Origin: Desertimonas sp963786985
Lineage (GTDB): Bacteria; Actinomycetota; Acidimicrobiia; Acidimicrobiales; Ilumatobacteraceae
Reading direction: 5' to 3'
Length of the DNA: 64,000 bases
Assembly (NCBI GenBank): GCA_963786985.1
Contig: CAWBBL010000018.1
Coordinates: forward strand, 1-64,000
Below the pieces are notes generated by a model. That model saw nothing but the letters and a program-made list of their open reading frames with translations, was not told the DNA's origin and did not search any database. Shown here piece after piece: positions 52,701 through 61,681 of this stretch (positions are counted from its first letter, which is position 1; every line of letters starts with the position of its first letter). Both the position numbers and the translations under genes were made by a program.

Positions 52701-55115
52701 ATGGACACGACGTCGGCGGTCGTCGCCACCGGGCTCAGTGGCGCCGAGGTCGCCGAGCGTGTCGCCCGGGGCGCGACCAACGACGTCCCCGATCGGGCGT
52801 CCCGGTCAGTTCGCGAGATCGTCCGCGCGAACGTGTTCACGCGGATCAACGGGATCCTCGGCGTTCTGCTGGCGATCGTCCTCGCCACCGGCTCGCCGAT
52901 CGACGGGATGTTCGGCCTGTTGATCATCGCCAACAGCGGTGTCGGGATCATCCAAGAGGTCCGCGCCAAGCGCACGCTCGACCAGCTCGCCATCGTCAGC
53001 CAGGCCCGGCCGATGGTTCGCCGTGATGGGTCGGTCTCGGCACTGACGCCTCGGGAGGTGGTCCTCGACGACGTCATCGAGCTCGGCCCAGGCGACCAGG
53101 TCGTCGTCGACGGCGTCGTCGTCGACGCCGGGGCATTGGAGATCGACGAGTCACTGCTGACCGGCGAAGCCGATCCGGTGCCCAAACCCGTCGGGGCCGA
53201 GATTCTGTCGGGCAGCTTCGTCGCCGCCGGCGGTGGTGCCTATCGGGCGACCAAGGTCGGCCGGGAGGCGTACGCGGCGAAGCTCGCCGAGGAGGCCAGC
53301 CGCTTCACGCTCGTGCGTTCCGAGTTGCGCTCGGGGATCGACCAGATCCTCAAGTTCATCACCTACCTGATGATTCCCGCCGGCCTGCTGATCATCTTCA
53401 ACCAGCTGTTCGCCAGCGAAGAGTCGCTGTCCCGGGCCCTGACCGGAATGGTCGCCGCGTTGGTGCCGATGGTGCCGGAAGGTCTCGTCTTGATGACGTC
53501 GGTGGCATTTGCCGTTGGCGTCATCCGCCTGGGTCAGCGTCAGTGTCTCGTTCAGGAGCTGCCGGCCATCGAAGGGCTCGCCCGCGTCGATGTCGTGTGC
53601 GCCGACAAGACCGGCACGTTGACGGAGAACGGGATGCGGCTGGCCGAGGTTCGGCCGACGGAACACACGGACGAAGCGAGCGCCCGACGGGCGTTGGCGG
53701 CGCTGGCCGCCGCCGACCCACGCCCCAACGCCAGCATCGAGGCGATCAAGGAGGCGATCCCCGAGACGCCGGCGTGGGGCGAGCCCACCGCTGTGGCGCC
53801 GTTCTCGTCGGCCAGGAAGTGGAGTGGTCAGTCCTTCGGGGACAACGGCAATTGGCTGCTCGGCGCTCCCGATGTGCTGCTCGACGGAGAGACGCCAACG
53901 GCTGCGCAAGCCCAGGAGATCGGCAGCTCTGGCCTGCGCGTCTTGCTGCTCGGCAGTGCCGACCGCCCCGTGGACGCCGCCGACGCGCCAGGCAACCTGA
54001 CACCGCACGCGCTCGTCGTCCTCGAACAGCGAGTGCGTCCGGACGCCAAGGACACCCTCGAGTACTTCGCCAGCCAGGGCGTCAAGGTCAAGGTGATCTC
54101 TGGCGACAACGCCGTGTCCGTCGGCGCGGTCGCCGGGTCGTTGGGCCTGCCCGGTGGCGACACCCCTGTCGACGCCCGTTCGTTGCCCGAGGACCGCGAC
54201 GCGCTCGCCGACACGCTCGACAATGCCACGACGTTCGGCCGCGTCCGACCCGACCAGAAGCGGGCCATGGTCGGAGCGCTGCAGTCGCGTGGACACACCG
54301 TGGCGATGACCGGCGACGGGGTCAACGACGTGCTCGCCCTGAAGGACGCCGACATCGGCGTGGCGATGGGCTCGGGCAGCCCGGCGACACGGGCCGTCGC
54401 CCAAATCGTGCTGCTCGACAACCGCTTCGCCACGCTGCCGTACGTCGTCGGTGAGGGCCGGCGAGTCATCGGCAACATCGAGCGGGTCTCCAACCTGTTC
54501 CTCACGAAGACCGTGTATTCCGTCTTGCTGGCTCTGCTCGTCGGAGTGACCGGGGTGCTCTCCGAGATCAGCGACGTCGACCCGCTGCCCTATCCGTTCC
54601 TGCCGCGCCACGTGACGATCGCGGCATGGTTCACGATCGGCATCCCCGCCTTCATCCTCTCGCTGGCGCCGAACAACGAGCGCGCCCGGCCAGGATTCGT
54701 CAGCCGGGTGATGCGCCTGGCGGTGCCCTCGGGAGTGATCATCGGCGTCGCAACGTTCGTGTCCTACCTGCTCGCCTATGCCGGACCGACCGAGACCGAG
54801 GAACAGCGGATGCAGGCCAGCACGTCGGCACTGATCACGTTGATCACGATCGCCCTGTGGGTGCTCGCCCTCGTCGCCCGCCCGTACACGTGGTGGAAGC
54901 TGGTGCTCATCGGCGGCTCGGTGGTCGCCTACGTGATCCTGTTCGCCTGGCCGTTCACCCGTGAGTTCTTCGCGCTCGATCCGTCGAACGTCGCCGCGAC
55001 CACCTCGGCGTTCGTCTGCGGGGCGGTGGGGATCGTGCTCGTCGAGCTCGCCTGGATGGTCACCGGCCGGCTGTCTGGCGAGCGCCGCCCGATGTTCGCC
55101 GCCGACTTCTTCTAG
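52701..55115 (+). CDS. ctpE: calcium/cation P-type ATPase, CtpE-like
   Basis: The start is ATG 52701 (MDTTSAVVATGLSGAEVAER), 5 bases after the purD-purM stop, giving 804 residues; the longer frame overlaps purD-purM. No N-terminal metal-binding domain exists. Motifs: SLLTGEADPVPK (actuator TGE), VPMVPEGLVLMTSVAFAVG (M4 PEGL), phosphorylation site CADKTGTLTENG, and hinge AMTGDGVNDVLALKDADIGVAMG. About eight to ten membrane helices lie near residues 50-85, 225-280 and 590-790. Family relatives such as mycobacterial CtpE import Ca2+. The function as a calcium transporter is inferred from the strong pattern match. Its position after the purine operon suggests possible co-transcription. Confidence 0.88.
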   Translation: MDTTSAVVATGLSGAEVAERVARGATNDVPDRASRSVREIVRANVFTRINGILGVLLAIVLATGSPIDGMFGLLIIANSGVGIIQEVRAKRTLDQLAIVSQARPMVRRDGSVSALTPREVVLDDVIELGPGDQVVVDGVVVDAGALEIDESLLTGEADPVPKPVGAEILSGSFVAAGGGAYRATKVGREAYAAKLAEEASRFTLVRSELRSGIDQILKFITYLMIPAGLLIIFNQLFASEESLSRALTGMVAALVPMVPEGLVLMTSVAFAVGVIRLGQRQCLVQELPAIEGLARVDVVCADKTGTLTENGMRLAEVRPTEHTDEASARRALAALAAADPRPNASIEAIKEAIPETPAWGEPTAVAPFSSARKWSGQSFGDNGNWLLGAPDVLLDGETPTAAQAQEIGSSGLRVLLLGSADRPVDAADAPGNLTPHALVVLEQRVRPDAKDTLEYFASQGVKVKVISGDNAVSVGAVAGSLGLPGGDTPVDARSLPEDRDALADTLDNATTFGRVRPDQKRAMVGALQSRGHTVAMTGDGVNDVLALKDADIGVAMGSGSPATRAVAQIVLLDNRFATLPYVVGEGRRVIGNIERVSNLFLTKTVYSVLLALLVGVTGVLSEISDVDPLPYPFLPRHVTIAAWFTIGIPAFILSLAPNNERARPGFVSRVMRLAVPSGVIIGVATFVSYLLAYAGPTETEEQRMQASTSALITLITIALWVLALVARPYTWWKLVLIGGSVVAYVILFAWPFTREFFALDPSNVAATTSAFVCGAVGIVLVELAWMVTGRLSGERRPMFAADFF

Positions 55116-55118
55116 CGG

Positions 55119-56111
55119 TTACGTCGTTCCGAGGAACCGCAGCGCGTTGGTCGACAGCAGTTTGGCGCGCTGGTCGCCGGTGAGGAAGTCGGCGTCGCGC
55201 ACGACCTGCCCGGCCGGCCGTTCGCCGAGCGGATACGGGTAATCGCTGCCGACGACGATCTGGTCCTCGCCCATCGCATCGACGAGCAGGCGGAGTGCGG
55301 CATGGTGGAACACGACGCTGTCGACGAAGAAGCGGTCGGTGTACTCGCTCGGCGGGTGCGCAGAGTGACCGCGGACGAGTTCGCCACGGCGATGCCAGGC
55401 GTTGTCGAGGCGGCCGAGCCAGTACGGGAAGCTGCCCCCGCCGTGGGCGAAACAGATGCGCAACGATGGCGGCACGGTGTCGAACACACCGCCGAGGATC
55501 ATGGCCAGCACCGACAGGTGCGTCTCGGCCGGCATCCCCGACAGCCAGCGGGCCATCCAGCGGTCGTGACGCGGGCCGGTGGCCATGTCCCACGGGTGCA
55601 CGAACACCGGTGCGCCAACGTCGGCGCAGTGCTGGAGGAACTGCACGGTCCCGGCGTCGTCGAGATCACGGTCACCGACGTGGTTGCCGATCTCGACCCC
55701 AGCGTGCCCGGCGGCGAGGCAGCGGTCGAGCTCGGCGCAAGCGGCGTCGGGGTCCTGGAGCGGAACCTGGCAGAACGGGATCAGCCGGTCGCCCCCGGCG
55801 GCGACGCACTCCAACGTGAGGTCGTTGAAGATCTTGGCCACCTTGACCGCCTCGCCGGGCGCCCGCTCGTAGCCGAAGAACAGCGGCGTCGGCGACACAA
55901 CCTGACGGTCGATGCCGTCGTCGTCCATGTCGACGAGCCGGTCGGCGGCGTTCCAGCACGCCGAACCGATCGGTCGGAACTCGGAGTCGCCAACCATGAT
56001 CATCGCCGCCCGCTCGGACTCCAGGCGCAGCCACGGCCAGCCATCGCTGCCCGTGACGACGGCGAGGTCCGGCCAACCGCGGGGAACGACGTGCGTGTGC
56101 ACGTCGATCAC
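55119..56111 (-). CDS. nbaD: 2-amino-3-carboxymuconate-6-semialdehyde decarboxylase (ACMSD)
   Basis: The start is taken at GTG 56111 (VIDVHTHVVPRGWPDLAVV), giving 330 residues. The longer frame reaches into the dioxygenase gene. It is an amidohydrolase-fold protein: metal-site D-V-H-T-H, FFGYERAPGEAVKVAKIFND, PVFVHPWDM, ICFAHGGGSFPYWLGR, and SDYPYPLGERPAGQVV. In the catabolic kynurenine pathway it decarboxylates ACMS to 2-aminomuconate 6-semialdehyde and diverts it from quinolinate/NAD synthesis. It is the last gene of the operon, 61 bases after the 3-HAA dioxygenase gene. Confidence 0.88.
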   Translation of the reverse strand: MIDVHTHVVPRGWPDLAVVTGSDGWPWLRLESERAAMIMVGDSEFRPIGSACWNAADRLVDMDDDGIDRQVVSPTPLFFGYERAPGEAVKVAKIFNDLTLECVAAGGDRLIPFCQVPLQDPDAACAELDRCLAAGHAGVEIGNHVGDRDLDDAGTVQFLQHCADVGAPVFVHPWDMATGPRHDRWMARWLSGMPAETHLSVLAMILGGVFDTVPPSLRICFAHGGGSFPYWLGRLDNAWHRRGELVRGHSAHPPSEYTDRFFVDSVVFHHAALRLLVDAMGEDQIVVGSDYPYPLGERPAGQVVRDADFLTGDQRAKLLSTNALRFLGTT

Positions 56112-56172
56112 TGCGTCCCCCGACCACGCCGTGTCCTGCCTGCGCAGCTGTTGGCCGCTCGTTCGCTGGCGC

Positions 56173-56745
56173 TCACTCGCTTGCATCGGCGGTGCCATCT
56201 CGTCGAGCGCCCTGGCCAGGGTGCAGTGTGCCGCAGCTGGGGCACGTCCGGGCCTGCTCGCTCTCGTAGAAGGCGTTGAAGAGCGGCGGAAGGTCGGTGA
56301 CGATGTCACGCACCTGCACCTCGACCTCGTGGACCATCTCATTGCACTCGCCGCAGTACCAGCGGAACTTCTCCAGGGTGCCTTCCTCGCGGACCCGCTC
56401 GATCACCAGACCGACCGAGCCCGCTTCGGGACGCTGCGGCGAATGGGGCAGGTTGCGCGGCAACACCCACATCTCACCTTCGCGGATGTCGATGCGGTCG
56501 GGACCGTCGTCCGTCATCACGTTGACGTGGATGTTGCCCTTGACCTGGTAGAAGAACTCCTCGTAGGGGTCGATGTGATAGTCGGTGCGTTGGTTCGGGC
56601 CGCCGACGACCATCGTGATGAAGTCGGCGCCAGCCGGGAACAGCTGCTTGTTGCCCACCGGCGGCTCGAGCAGGTGCTGATTCTCGGCGACCCACGCCTC
56701 GAAGTTGATCGTCTGGTTCACGTCACTCATCGCGTCTCCGTTCAT
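56173..56745 (-). CDS. nbaC: 3-hydroxyanthranilate 3,4-dioxygenase
   Basis: The protein has 190 residues from ATG 56745, with a possible internal start at MSDVNQT (56730). The cupin core has the Fe(II) ligands: DYHIDPYEEFFYQ (H-x5-E) and RNLPHSPQRP (His). The C-terminal CGECN…CPSCG cysteines form the rubredoxin-like iron site of bacterial HAAO. Reaction: ring cleavage of 3-hydroxyanthranilate by O2 to ACMS. It lies between the RidA-family gene and ACMSD, giving a consecutive pathway order. Confidence 0.92.
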   Translation of the reverse strand: MNGDAMSDVNQTINFEAWVAENQHLLEPPVGNKQLFPAGADFITMVVGGPNQRTDYHIDPYEEFFYQVKGNIHVNVMTDDGPDRIDIREGEMWVLPRNLPHSPQRPEAGSVGLVIERVREEGTLEKFRWYCGECNEMVHEVEVQVRDIVTDLPPLFNAFYESEQARTCPSCGTLHPGQGARRDGTADASE

Positions 56746-56769
56746 TGCGTTCCCCGGCCACGCAGGCCG

Positions 56770-57195
56770 CTACCCATCAGTCGTGGGTAGCACGGCGATG
56801 CCCTGCATCTCGATCAGCAGGTGCGGATGGGGCAGCTCGCGGACGGCGATCGTCGTGCGCGCCGGCCCAGACGTCTCGTCGAAGAACTGACCGTAGACCT
56901 CGTTGTACCCGGCGAAGTCCGTCATGTCGACGAGATACGTGGTCACCGTCACGAGGTCCTCCAGGCTCGCTCCTACCGACCGCAGGATCGCCCTGATGCT
57001 CTCGATCACGGCCGCGGTCTGGGCGCGGATGTCGAGGTCGACCGTTCCGTCGGGGCGGACCTCCGTCCCGGCGATCGTGTCGTCGGGTCGACGGCTGCTC
57101 GTGCCCGACACGAACGCCAACCCGCCGGCGAGCTTGACGTGTGGGTATCGGCCACGCGGCGTCGGCAACCCGGGCACAATCCGCGCGTCGCTCAT
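56770..57195 (-). CDS. RidA/YjgF family protein, probable 2-aminomuconate deaminase
   Basis: The protein has 141 residues from ATG 57195, overlapping the KMO stop by 4 bases. RidA pattern: YPHVKLAGGLAFVSGTSSRR, AQTAAVIESIRAILRSVGAS, DLVTVTTYLVDM, and a C-terminal RTTIAVRELPHPHLLIEMQG with the conserved Arg. Most RidA proteins hydrolyse reactive enamines. In aromatic operons close homologues deaminate 2-aminomuconate to 4-oxalocrotonate, which fits here because it lies inside the kynurenine operon. That assignment is context-based. Confidence 0.82.
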   Translation of the reverse strand: MSDARIVPGLPTPRGRYPHVKLAGGLAFVSGTSSRRPDDTIAGTEVRPDGTVDLDIRAQTAAVIESIRAILRSVGASLEDLVTVTTYLVDMTDFAGYNEVYGQFFDETSGPARTTIAVRELPHPHLLIEMQGIAVLPTTDG

Positions 57196-58532
57196 CGCTT
57201 CCGCCCATTCTGGGTGCCAATCCTTGCGAATCCCGTGAGAAATGGCACCGAGAAGAGGGCGGCCGCGATGCCGAGCGCGGCGTGCTGGCGGCGGACTCGC
57301 CGGCGCACTTCGGCGTACGGCGTGGTGGTGAACGACACCAGCTCGTAGCGCGACAGGTACACACCTGGCAGTGCCCGTTCCAGACCGTGTTCGACCCGTT
57401 TCGCCAGTCGGTACACCGGCGACGCCACCCGGTCGCGCATCTCGACGAAGTTCTCCAGGGCCATCGCCGCGATCGCCTCGGTGTTGTCCCGTCGACGCGA
57501 CTCGAACAGGGGCAGGGCGACCTCCCACCGTCCGCCGGTCTCGTCGAGGCAGTGGTCCAGCTCGACGACGTCCTCGAACGCGCAGTTGGCGCCCTGGCCG
57601 TAGAAGGGGACGATGGCGTGGGCGGCGTCACCGAGCAGGCCGACCCGCCCGGCCGCGTGCCACGGGGAAGCGTGGACGGTCCCGAGCAGTCCGACGGGGT
57701 TGTGCTGGTAGTCGTCGATGAACGTCGGAGCGAGGGGCACGAAGTCCGGATATTCCCTCCGGAAGTGCCGATCGATCGCCGCCGCGCTGCTCAGCGCGGC
57801 GAAGCAGCCCGACCCACCGTTGGGCCAGAACAGCGTGCACGTGAACGAACGATCAGGATTGGGCAGCGCGATCATCATCGATGAGCCTCGCGGCCAGATG
57901 TGCAGCGCGGCCGGGTCGAGGGCGAACTCCCCGTGCTGGGGTGGGATGTGCAGCTCCTTGTAGCCGTAGTCGAGGAAGTCGAGGCGCTCGTCGATGGCCC
58001 CGGCGCCGAGTAGCTGACCGCGCACCGCCGACCCTGCGCCGTCGGCTCCGATCACCACATCGGCGTCGAACAGCGCCTTGCCGCTCGGGGTCTCGAACGT
58101 CATCGCGCCACTCGCCGGATCGAGGCCGACGAGTTGATGTTCGAACACCAACCGGACCCCCGGCGCGGCCTCGGCAGCGTCGAGCAGGGCATGGTTGAGG
58201 GCGGCGCGACTGATCGAGTTGATCGCCCGGGCGCCATCGAGCGAGTAGGGCTGGAAGTCGAGCGCCCCCTGCACGGGATGGATCATCCGGCCGTGCATCG
58301 GCAAGGCGTCGGCCATCACGGCATCGGCCAGTCCGATCCGGCGCAAGGCGTCGAGACCCCGCTCGGAGATCGCCAGGTTGATCGACCGCCCGCGCTCGGC
58401 TTCGCCGCGCCGTGGGTCGGGGCGCCGCTCGTACATCGTCACGCGTGCGCCGCGCCGAGCCAGGAAGCTGGCGAGCAGGCATCCGGCGAGCCCAGCTCCG
58501 ACCACGGCAACCTCGTCGTGATTCCGGCTCAT
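57192..58532 (-). CDS. kmo: kynurenine 3-monooxygenase
   Basis: The start is ATG 58532 (MSRNHDEVAVVGAGLAGCLL), overlapping the kynureninase stop by 4 bases, giving 446 residues. FAD motif GAGLAGCLLASFLARRG, then RGRSINLAISERGLDALR, DADVVIGADGAGSAVR, GVGLLGDAAHAIVPFYGQGANCAFED (second FAD site) and a C-terminal hydrophobic segment (LGIAAALFSVPFLTGFA), as in KMO, which is membrane-associated in other organisms. Reaction: NADPH- and O2-dependent hydroxylation of kynurenine to 3-hydroxykynurenine. Confidence 0.92.
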   Translation of the reverse strand: MSRNHDEVAVVGAGLAGCLLASFLARRGARVTMYERRPDPRRGEAERGRSINLAISERGLDALRRIGLADAVMADALPMHGRMIHPVQGALDFQPYSLDGARAINSISRAALNHALLDAAEAAPGVRLVFEHQLVGLDPASGAMTFETPSGKALFDADVVIGADGAGSAVRGQLLGAGAIDERLDFLDYGYKELHIPPQHGEFALDPAALHIWPRGSSMMIALPNPDRSFTCTLFWPNGGSGCFAALSSAAAIDRHFRREYPDFVPLAPTFIDDYQHNPVGLLGTVHASPWHAAGRVGLLGDAAHAIVPFYGQGANCAFEDVVELDHCLDETGGRWEVALPLFESRRRDNTEAIAAMALENFVEMRDRVASPVYRLAKRVEHGLERALPGVYLSRYELVSFTTTPYAEVRRRVRRQHAALGIAAALFSVPFLTGFARIGTQNGRKR

Positions 58533-59776
58533 TGATCGTCGCCGAGAACCTGAGCCAGCGCGTCGACGGCCCGCCAACAGTCGTGATACGTCGAGTACAG
58601 CGGCACCGGCGCCAAGCGGAGGATGTCCGGTTGGCGGGTGTCCACGATGACCCCGTGCTCATGGCGCAACCGGTCGGCGATCCTCCCGGCGCGACCACCG
58701 GCGACGCGCAGCGAGAGTTGGGCGCCTCGACGTTGCGGATCGCGGGGCGTGACGATCTCGATCGCTGCACCGACGACGTCGAGCACTCCCTCCAAGTATC
58801 CGGTGAGCAGCTCGCTGCGCTCCCGCAGCGCCGGCATCCCGACCTTGTCGAACAGCTCGAGCGACGTGCGCACCGGACTCATCGCCAGGATCGGTGGATT
58901 GGACACCTGCCAGGCATCGGCGCTCGTGGACGGCCGGGCCACCGCGGCCATCTCGAATCGCGTCGCCGGGTCGTTGCTCCACCAACCCTCGAACCGTGAC
59001 AGCGAGGCATCGCCGAGATGCCGCTGGTGCACGAACGCCCCGGCTACCGACCCGGGACCAGCGTTGAGGTACTTGTACGAGCACCAGGCCGCGAAGTCGA
59101 CGTCCCACTCGTGCAGCGCCAGCGGCACGTTCCCGGCGGCATGGGCCAGGTCCCAGCCGACGACCGCCCCGGCGGCGTGTCCTGCGGCGGTGAGCGCCGG
59201 GATGTCGAGCAGCTCGCCGGTGAGGTAGTTGACCCCGCCCAGCAGCACGAGGGCCACGGTGTCACCGTGGCGGTCGAGGAAGTCGATGACCTCGTCGGTG
59301 CCGATGCGCACAACTGCCTCGTCGGGGTCGAGCCCATGAAAGGCCGCTTGGCTGCGCACGGCGTAGCTGTCCGACGGAAACGTCGAATCTTCGACCACGA
59401 TCCGGCTGCGGCTGCCGAGCGGTCGGTAGAACGACACCATCAACAGGTGGAGGTTGACGGTGAGCGAGTTCATCGCCACGACCTCGACCGGCAGCGCGCC
59501 GACCAGCCGGGCTGCCGGTTCTGTCAGCAACTGGTGGTACGAGAACCACGGGCGGTCGGCCTCGAAGTGCCCTTCCACGCCGAGGCGCTGCCATGCCGCC
59601 AGCTCGGCCGCCAGTTCCCCGGCCGTGGCGCGCGGCTGCAGGCCGAGCGAGTTACCGGCGAGATAGACACACTCGGCATCCGATCGGCCAGCGGCCACCG
59701 GGATGTGGAACAGGTCGCGGTGGCCCGGATCGGCAGCATCCCGGCGCAACGCATCCTGCTCATCGCCACTCGTCAT
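58529..59776 (-). CDS. kynU: kynureninase
   Basis: The protein has 415 residues from ATG 59776, overlapping the tryptophan dioxygenase stop by 4 bases. It is a fold-type I PLP enzyme: YLAGNSLGLQPRAT, MNSLTVNLHLLMVSFYRP, VGWDLAHAAGNVPL (Asp to the PLP nitrogen), and the Schiff-base Lys in WCSYKYLNAGPGSV. It hydrolyses kynurenine or 3-hydroxykynurenine to (3-hydroxy)anthranilate and alanine. Confidence 0.94.
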   Translation of the reverse strand: MTSGDEQDALRRDAADPGHRDLFHIPVAAGRSDAECVYLAGNSLGLQPRATAGELAAELAAWQRLGVEGHFEADRPWFSYHQLLTEPAARLVGALPVEVVAMNSLTVNLHLLMVSFYRPLGSRSRIVVEDSTFPSDSYAVRSQAAFHGLDPDEAVVRIGTDEVIDFLDRHGDTVALVLLGGVNYLTGELLDIPALTAAGHAAGAVVGWDLAHAAGNVPLALHEWDVDFAAWCSYKYLNAGPGSVAGAFVHQRHLGDASLSRFEGWWSNDPATRFEMAAVARPSTSADAWQVSNPPILAMSPVRTSLELFDKVGMPALRERSELLTGYLEGVLDVVGAAIEIVTPRDPQRRGAQLSLRVAGGRAGRIADRLRHEHGVIVDTRQPDILRLAPVPLYSTYHDCWRAVDALAQVLGDDQ

Positions 59777-60873
59777 GGCCGCTGCCCGCCGGCGAGGAAG
59801 AAGCCCATCGCTCGCTCGACCTCTTCCGGCAGCGGTGGGATGTCGGCCCGCGGTAGCAGGTACGTCGAGAGGTTGAACAAGTCCGTGAACACCCGGGCGT
59901 GTTTCGCCGAATCCTCGAGGTAGTCATAGCCGGAGGTGCCGCCGGTGCCCATTCGCCCGCCGATCATCCGTCTGACCATCAGGGCATGGCGGTAGCGCCA
60001 GTTGGTCAGCGCCTCGTCGACGTCCATCAACGTGGCGAGCAGGCGGAACGGCATCTGGACCACCGGCTCGTCGCGATACAGGTTGATCAGCAGGGCGGCC
60101 TGGAACGCCCGGTGCGACAGGCGCGGGCGATACCCGGGGTCGTGCTCGGCGTACACCGCCGGATCGAAGGCGGCGGCGTAGTGGGCGGTCGAGCGGTCGA
60201 AGGTATCGAGGCGCCGGGATCGCTCGTCGTCGTCGAGACGCGGGTCTTCGGCAATGGCCCGGCGATCGGCCGCCACGGACCTTCCGACGGCGGCGCGGTA
60301 CTCGTGCCAGAAGTCGTAGTCGTCGAGGGTGAGGAACGGCGTCCGCTCGAGCCACGCCTCGACCTCGCCGAACAGGTTCGGCTCCCGCTCGGTCCGCTCG
60401 ATGAGTGAACGGTGCGCTGCGGTGAACCGGGTGGTGTACACCGAGCCGGCGATGCGCGGCCGGCCGCTCGGGTCGACACCGAGGCGGTTCTCGATCACGC
60501 GGAACTGCACGCTCTGGAACCCAGAGGCGGGGACGAGCAGGTCGCGGAAATCAAGGAAGTCGAGCGGGGTCATCGTCTCGAGGACGTCGACCTGGTGGAG
60601 GAGCAACCGCTCGATCTCGGCGACCCGGTGCAGGTGGCCGACGGCGCGCAACATGTCGCGATCGGCGACGACGCCAGCGAAGATCGCGATGACGGCGTCG
60701 AGCTCGTGGAGGATCTGCTTGAACCACAGCTCGTACGCCTGGTGCACGATGACGAACAGCAGCTCGTCGTGGGCCGTCCGGTCGAGTCGATCACTCTCCA
60801 ACTGCTGGGACGACAGGAGCTGATCGAGACGCAGGTAGTCGTGGTAGTACAGCGGCTCCCCGGCGTCGCCCAT
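59773..60873 (-). CDS. kynA: tryptophan 2,3-dioxygenase
   Basis: The start is ATG 60873 (MGDAGEPLYYHDYLRLDQLL), giving 366 residues; the longer frame overlaps the AlaX-type gene. Family markers: FVIVHQAYELWFKQILHELD, LHRVAEIERLLLHQVDVLE, SGFQSVQFRVIENRLG and GTGGTSGYDYLEDS. Only heme-binding helices are present, no extra domain. It opens the indole ring of L-tryptophan to N-formylkynurenine, the entry step. First gene of the catabolic operon. Confidence 0.94.
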   Translation of the reverse strand: MGDAGEPLYYHDYLRLDQLLSSQQLESDRLDRTAHDELLFVIVHQAYELWFKQILHELDAVIAIFAGVVADRDMLRAVGHLHRVAEIERLLLHQVDVLETMTPLDFLDFRDLLVPASGFQSVQFRVIENRLGVDPSGRPRIAGSVYTTRFTAAHRSLIERTEREPNLFGEVEAWLERTPFLTLDDYDFWHEYRAAVGRSVAADRRAIAEDPRLDDDERSRRLDTFDRSTAHYAAAFDPAVYAEHDPGYRPRLSHRAFQAALLINLYRDEPVVQMPFRLLATLMDVDEALTNWRYRHALMVRRMIGGRMGTGGTSGYDYLEDSAKHARVFTDLFNLSTYLLPRADIPPLPEEVERAMGFFLAGGQRP

Positions 60874-60901
60874 CGCCCCCGAACGTATCCCGCCGGCGAC
60901 G

Positions 60902-61627
60902 TCAGACAAGTTCGAAGCGGATCCGCCGGTTGCGCTTGCCCTTGTTCTCGACTTTGGTGATGCGGAACGGGGCCGATTGGGCGGTGTTCGACAGGTGCGT
61001 GCCGCCGCAGGCTTGGCGGTCGACACCGTCGATGTCGATGACCCGTAGCTGACCGTCCGGAGTCGGCGGCGGGGCGACCGAGAGGCTGCGGACGAGACCG
61101 GAGGTGGCGTCGGCCTCGGCGGCCGCGACGTAGACACTGCGCACGTCGAGGCCGCGGCTGATCACGTCGTTCACGCCGGCATCGAGGCCGCGCAGCACTT
61201 CGTTGTCGATTTGCGACAGGTCGAAGTCCATCCGACCGGTGCCGTCGGCGTTGATCTGCGCTCCCGTCACCAGCGTGCCGGGAAAGCGCTCGAACACGAG
61301 GGCGTTGAGGATGTGCGAGTCGGTGTGCAGGGCGGCGACCCGGGCGCGACGCTGGGCGTCGACGCGCACGACGACCGTCCCAGTCAATTCGAGATCGGTG
61401 TCGCCGAGCACGTGCCAGACCAGGTCGTCGCTCGACTCGGTCGGCTCGATCCCGGTGATGGCGACCACCCCGCTGTCGTGCTCGATCCATCCTTCGTCGC
61501 TCACCTGTCCCCCGCCGCCGGGGTGCAACGCCGATCGATCGAGTCGCACACGGCCCGGACGGGCGTCCACGACAAGAGCGTCGTGCTCGACGAGATCGGG
61601 TTGTTCGTGGCAGAGATAGACGGCCAT
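60902..61627 (-). CDS. AlaX-type alanyl-tRNA editing protein
   Basis: The protein has 241 residues from ATG 61627. Second-additional-domain motifs are complete: HTDSHILNALV (H-x-x-x-H zinc ligands) and RQACGGTHLSNT (C-x-x-x-H). SALHPGGGGQVSDEG is the N-terminal beta-barrel segment shared with AlaRS. Such free-standing proteins hydrolyse mischarged Ser- or Gly-tRNA-Ala. It sits 28 bases upstream of the dioxygenase gene on the same strand, an association with no obvious pathway logic. Confidence 0.85.
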   Translation of the reverse strand: MAVYLCHEQPDLVEHDALVVDARPGRVRLDRSALHPGGGGQVSDEGWIEHDSGVVAITGIEPTESSDDLVWHVLGDTDLELTGTVVVRVDAQRRARVAALHTDSHILNALVFERFPGTLVTGAQINADGTGRMDFDLSQIDNEVLRGLDAGVNDVISRGLDVRSVYVAAAEADATSGLVRSLSVAPPPTPDGQLRVIDIDGVDRQACGGTHLSNTAQSAPFRITKVENKGKRNRRIRFELV

Positions 61628-61681
61628 GACGCGAACCTACCGACCGCGAACCGCGTCGGTGCCTGCGGCGTAGTGCTAGGC

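Noticed and set aside
53151..54611. 486-residue minus-strand open frame
   Set aside because: Antisense shadow of the P-type ATPase; no family features.
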